Shown piece after piece: positions 62,408 through 64,000 of a DNA stretch of 64,000 bases (the stretch's first letter is position 1; every line of letters begins with the position of its first letter). Below the pieces are notes generated by a model that searched no databases, was not told the DNA's origin, and was given only the letters and a program-made list of their open reading frames with translations. Both the position numbers and the translations under genes were made by a program. Origin of the DNA: Herbaspirillum sp. alder98. GTDB taxonomy: Bacteria > Pseudomonadota > Gammaproteobacteria > Burkholderiales > Burkholderiaceae_D. Location of the stretch: the NCBI RefSeq assembly GCF_020179755.1, contig NZ_JAIUCY010000004.1, forward strand, positions 1-64,000. The letters are read 5' to 3'.

Positions 62408-62974
62408 TTACCAGGCGCCCGGGGGTGGACCGTAGTAGGCCGGCGGCGGGCCGTAATAGCCCGGTGGCGGCGGCGGTGCGTAGTAGTAACGCCGCGGGTG
62501 ATAGCTGTAGGTGGTGACGGTGGCCTGGCGCGGCTGCTCGACCTGGTTGCCCTTGCTGTACATGCACTGGGTATAGGTCATGTCGTAGCGCTGCTGCATC
62601 GAATAGTTGCCGCCGGCGGAGGCATTGCTGCCCGCAGCGCTGCCGACCAGCAAGCCGCCACCGGCGCCGATGGCCGCACCGGCGCCGGCATTGCCCGAGG
62701 CCGCGCCGATCAGGGCGCCGGCCACCGCGCCCACGGCGGTGCCGACGGCGGCGCTGTTGGCGGCATTGTTCTGGGTCTGCTGCGCCTGGCCGCCGATGGC
62801 TTCCTGGGCATAGGCCTGGCACTGCGCCTGCTCGGCGCGGAACTGCTCGTAGTTCTTGTCCTTGCCCGGCATCGCCATCACCGACGGGCCGGTCGGTACG
62901 CTCACGCAACCGCCCAGCGCCAGCAAGGCGCCCAGCGTGGCCACCGTGGTGGCTGTCTTGTAGATCGGTTTCAC
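62408..62974 (-). CDS. glycine-zipper lipoprotein
   Basis: 188 residues from a GTG at 62974 with AAAGGA upstream; the longer in-frame ORF lacks a start signal. Lipoprotein signal with lipobox ALGGC. A glycine-zipper segment (residues about 75-120, AVGTAVGAVAGALIGAASGN and GAGAAIGAGGGLLVGSAAGS) may insert in a membrane. The C-terminal tail is Pro/Tyr-rich (YYYAPPPPPGYYGPPPAYYG). Such proteins are common outer-envelope lipoproteins of unclear function. The next gene upstream, also exported and Pro/Tyr-rich, lies 43 bases away. Confidence 0.85.
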   Translation of the reverse strand: MKPIYKTATTVATLGALLALGGCVSVPTGPSVMAMPGKDKNYEQFRAEQAQCQAYAQEAIGGQAQQTQNNAANSAAVGTAVGAVAGALIGAASGNAGAGAAIGAGGGLLVGSAAGSNASAGGNYSMQQRYDMTYTQCMYSKGNQVEQPRQATVTTYSYHPRRYYYAPPPPPGYYGPPPAYYGPPPGAW

Positions 62975-63017
62975 TTGTTGTCCTTTGACTGGGGGATCCG
63001 TACGCACACTGGACTGC

Positions 63018-63344
63018 TTACTGCGGTGGCGGCCCGCCCGGTGCACCCGGCGTGTGCGGCACGACCTTCATCCACTGGGTGGGGCAGTTCTGGACATACG
63101 GATAGTACGAACGGGTATCGGCGCAGTAATACCAGAAATCCTGGCGCGGCTGCTCGATGTAGACCGGCGGCGGCGCGCGCTCGACATACACCGGCGGCGG
63201 GTAATAGACCGGCGGGGGGTAGTAGATCGGACCGCCAATGACCACGCCACCATAAAAGCGCGGATGGGCGTAGGTGCTGCCGGACGCCATCAGGCCCGCC
63301 ACGGCAAGTACGCCACAAATTCCGATTGCAGCCAGTTTCTTCAT
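63018..63344 (-). CDS. Pro/Tyr-rich exported protein
   Basis: 108 residues. Signal peptide MKKLAAIGICGVLAVAGLM...TYAH. The mature protein has repeats of YYPPPVY (residues about 40-52) and a conserved-looking core FWYYCADTRSYYPYVQNCP with two Cys, then a Pro/Gly tail. Similar small proteins with a WYYC...YYPYVxxCPxxW core occur in many proteobacteria; function unknown. Upstream of, and probably co-transcribed with, the glycine-zipper lipoprotein. Confidence 0.85.
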   Translation of the reverse strand: MKKLAAIGICGVLAVAGLMASGSTYAHPRFYGGVVIGGPIYYPPPVYYPPPVYVERAPPPVYIEQPRQDFWYYCADTRSYYPYVQNCPTQWMKVVPHTPGAPGGPPPQ

Positions 63345-63661
63345 TTTTTTGCCTCTGGGAATGTCTCTGTATGCTTGGCTCCAGCGGGACCATCGTCAAT
63401 GATCAGGTCCAGCCCTGGCGCGGCCTGTAGCCGCATTGCGCGCATGTGAACAATATACGCCGCGGCTCGCCCGGCCCGGCAAGATGTTTCAATTCGTAAC
63501 TCACCGCAATATTGTTATACATGCCGTTGTCACGTCTTTGCATTCAACGGTCGGCCGCCGCCTGCGGATGACCGCGGCCGCCCTTTTCAAGCGCGACGGC
63601 AGCCAATAAAAAAGCGGGCCGGGGCATCGCGCCCTGCCCGCCTGCTCAGCGCTGCGCCCGA
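63345..63661. other. 317-base intergenic region
   Basis: Holds the promoter of the Pro/Tyr-rich gene and the fumC terminator. No gene or operator recognised. Confidence 0.4.
63608..63641 (-). terminator. terminator of fumC
   Basis: On the minus strand GCGGGC...GCCCGC with inner GC pairing, followed by six T. Confidence 0.8.
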
Positions 63662-64000
63662 TCAGCCCGGACGCGTCATGTCGGCCGGCTTGATCCAGTC
63701 GTTGAACTGTTGCTCGGTGACATACCCCAGCGCCAGCGCGGTCTCCTTGAGGGTGGTGCCGTCGTGGTGGGCCTGCTTGGCGATCTTGGCGGCCTTGTCG
63801 TAGCCGATATGCGGCGCCAGCGCCGTCACCAGCATCAACGAGCGTTCCATCAGGTCGGCGATACGGGCGTGATTGGCTTCGATGCCGCGCGCGCAGTGCT
63901 CTTCGAAACTGGCCATGCCGTCGGCCAGCAGCCGCACGCTCTGCAGGAAGTTATGCACGATCAGCGGCTTGAACACGTTCAGCTCGAAGTTGCCCGAGGC
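63662..64000 (-). CDS. fumC: fumarate hydratase, class II, C-terminal part
   Basis: Only the last 112 residues are in the window; the gene continues beyond the right edge. The visible part has the typical [20 protein letters not shown] (20 residues) helix, [18 protein letters not shown] and the end [14 protein letters not shown]. Class II fumarase is iron-free and stable, and catalyses the same fumarate/malate step as the class I enzyme at 26106-27647. The GSSxMPxKxNP signature would lie outside the window. Confidence 0.92.
   Translation of the reverse strand, partial: ASGNFELNVFKPLIVHNFLQSVRLLADGMASFEEHCARGIEANHARIADLMERSLMLVTALAPHIGYDKAAKIAKQAHHDGTTLKETALALGYVTEQQFNDWIKPADMTRPG

Overview
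The window looks like a chromosome segment of a plant-associated betaproteobacterium of the Oxalobacteraceae, most likely Herbaspirillum. This is inferred from high GC, the style of the housekeeping genes (murI, acs, class I and class II fumarase, trpS, tamAB), an intergenic repeat family, and a Hrp-type type III secretion (T3SS) flank with HrpL-style promoters. No species call is possible by eye.

Region 1 (about 1-12,130) is the most unusual part. It reads as the effector flank of a hrp/hrc cluster whose core lies off the left edge. It holds a partial EF-hand repeat protein (possible translocon component), four very small helical proteins of which three share a motif, a harpin-like protein, a Gly-rich 48-residue protein with a CesT-type chaperone, a class III aminotransferase homologue that has lost its cofactor-binding lysine, an unknown 229-residue protein, and a 1,439-residue modular protein coupled to a 135-residue partner. 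Nearly every transcription unit is preceded by GGAACC-N15/16-CNACNNA or a close variant, the element known to be read by the ECF sigma factor HrpL. The region is therefore probably one regulon of secreted proteins, several of them unfamiliar.

Region 2 (12,390-22,450) holds a two-partner secretion pair (TpsB transporter and TpsA adhesin with GLUG and YDG/MBG-like repeats), an unknown 132-residue protein, a MocR-type regulator, a general porin, a 48-residue exported peptide and a YitT-family membrane protein. Region 3 (22,585-28,676) has a composite REP-like repeat, a 60-bp duplication that includes the 3' end of tRNA-Ser(GGA), acs, a YqhA-family protein, class I fumarase, murI and tRNA-His.

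Region 4 (28,826-35,604) is a chaperone-usher fimbrial locus with usher, chaperone, two pilins, a NarL/RcsB-type regulator and a divergent minor subunit. A terminator-like hairpin between pilin and chaperone would favour excess pilin. Region 5 (35,675-48,110) is mostly housekeeping: fpr, tamA-tamB, corA, a DMT exporter, an MFS exporter and a fused pabB-pabC.

Region 6 (48,094-60,575) carries an MdtABC/MuxABC-type RND pump with its own outer-membrane factor in one operon, then a Spy/CpxP-like periplasmic protein divergent from an OmpR-type two-component system. Repeated GTATCG elements lie in that divergent promoter. Region 7 (60,576-64,000) has intergenic repeats, trpS, a glycine-zipper lipoprotein, a Pro/Tyr-rich exported protein and the 3' end of fumC. 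Upstream of trpS is a previously hidden attenuator: a 16-codon leader peptide with tandem Trp codons, then competing antiterminator and terminator hairpins.

The two observations I would follow first are the HrpL-type regulon with its pseudo-aminotransferase and large orphan effector candidate, and the trpS leader-peptide attenuator, which seems to have almost no 5' untranslated leader.
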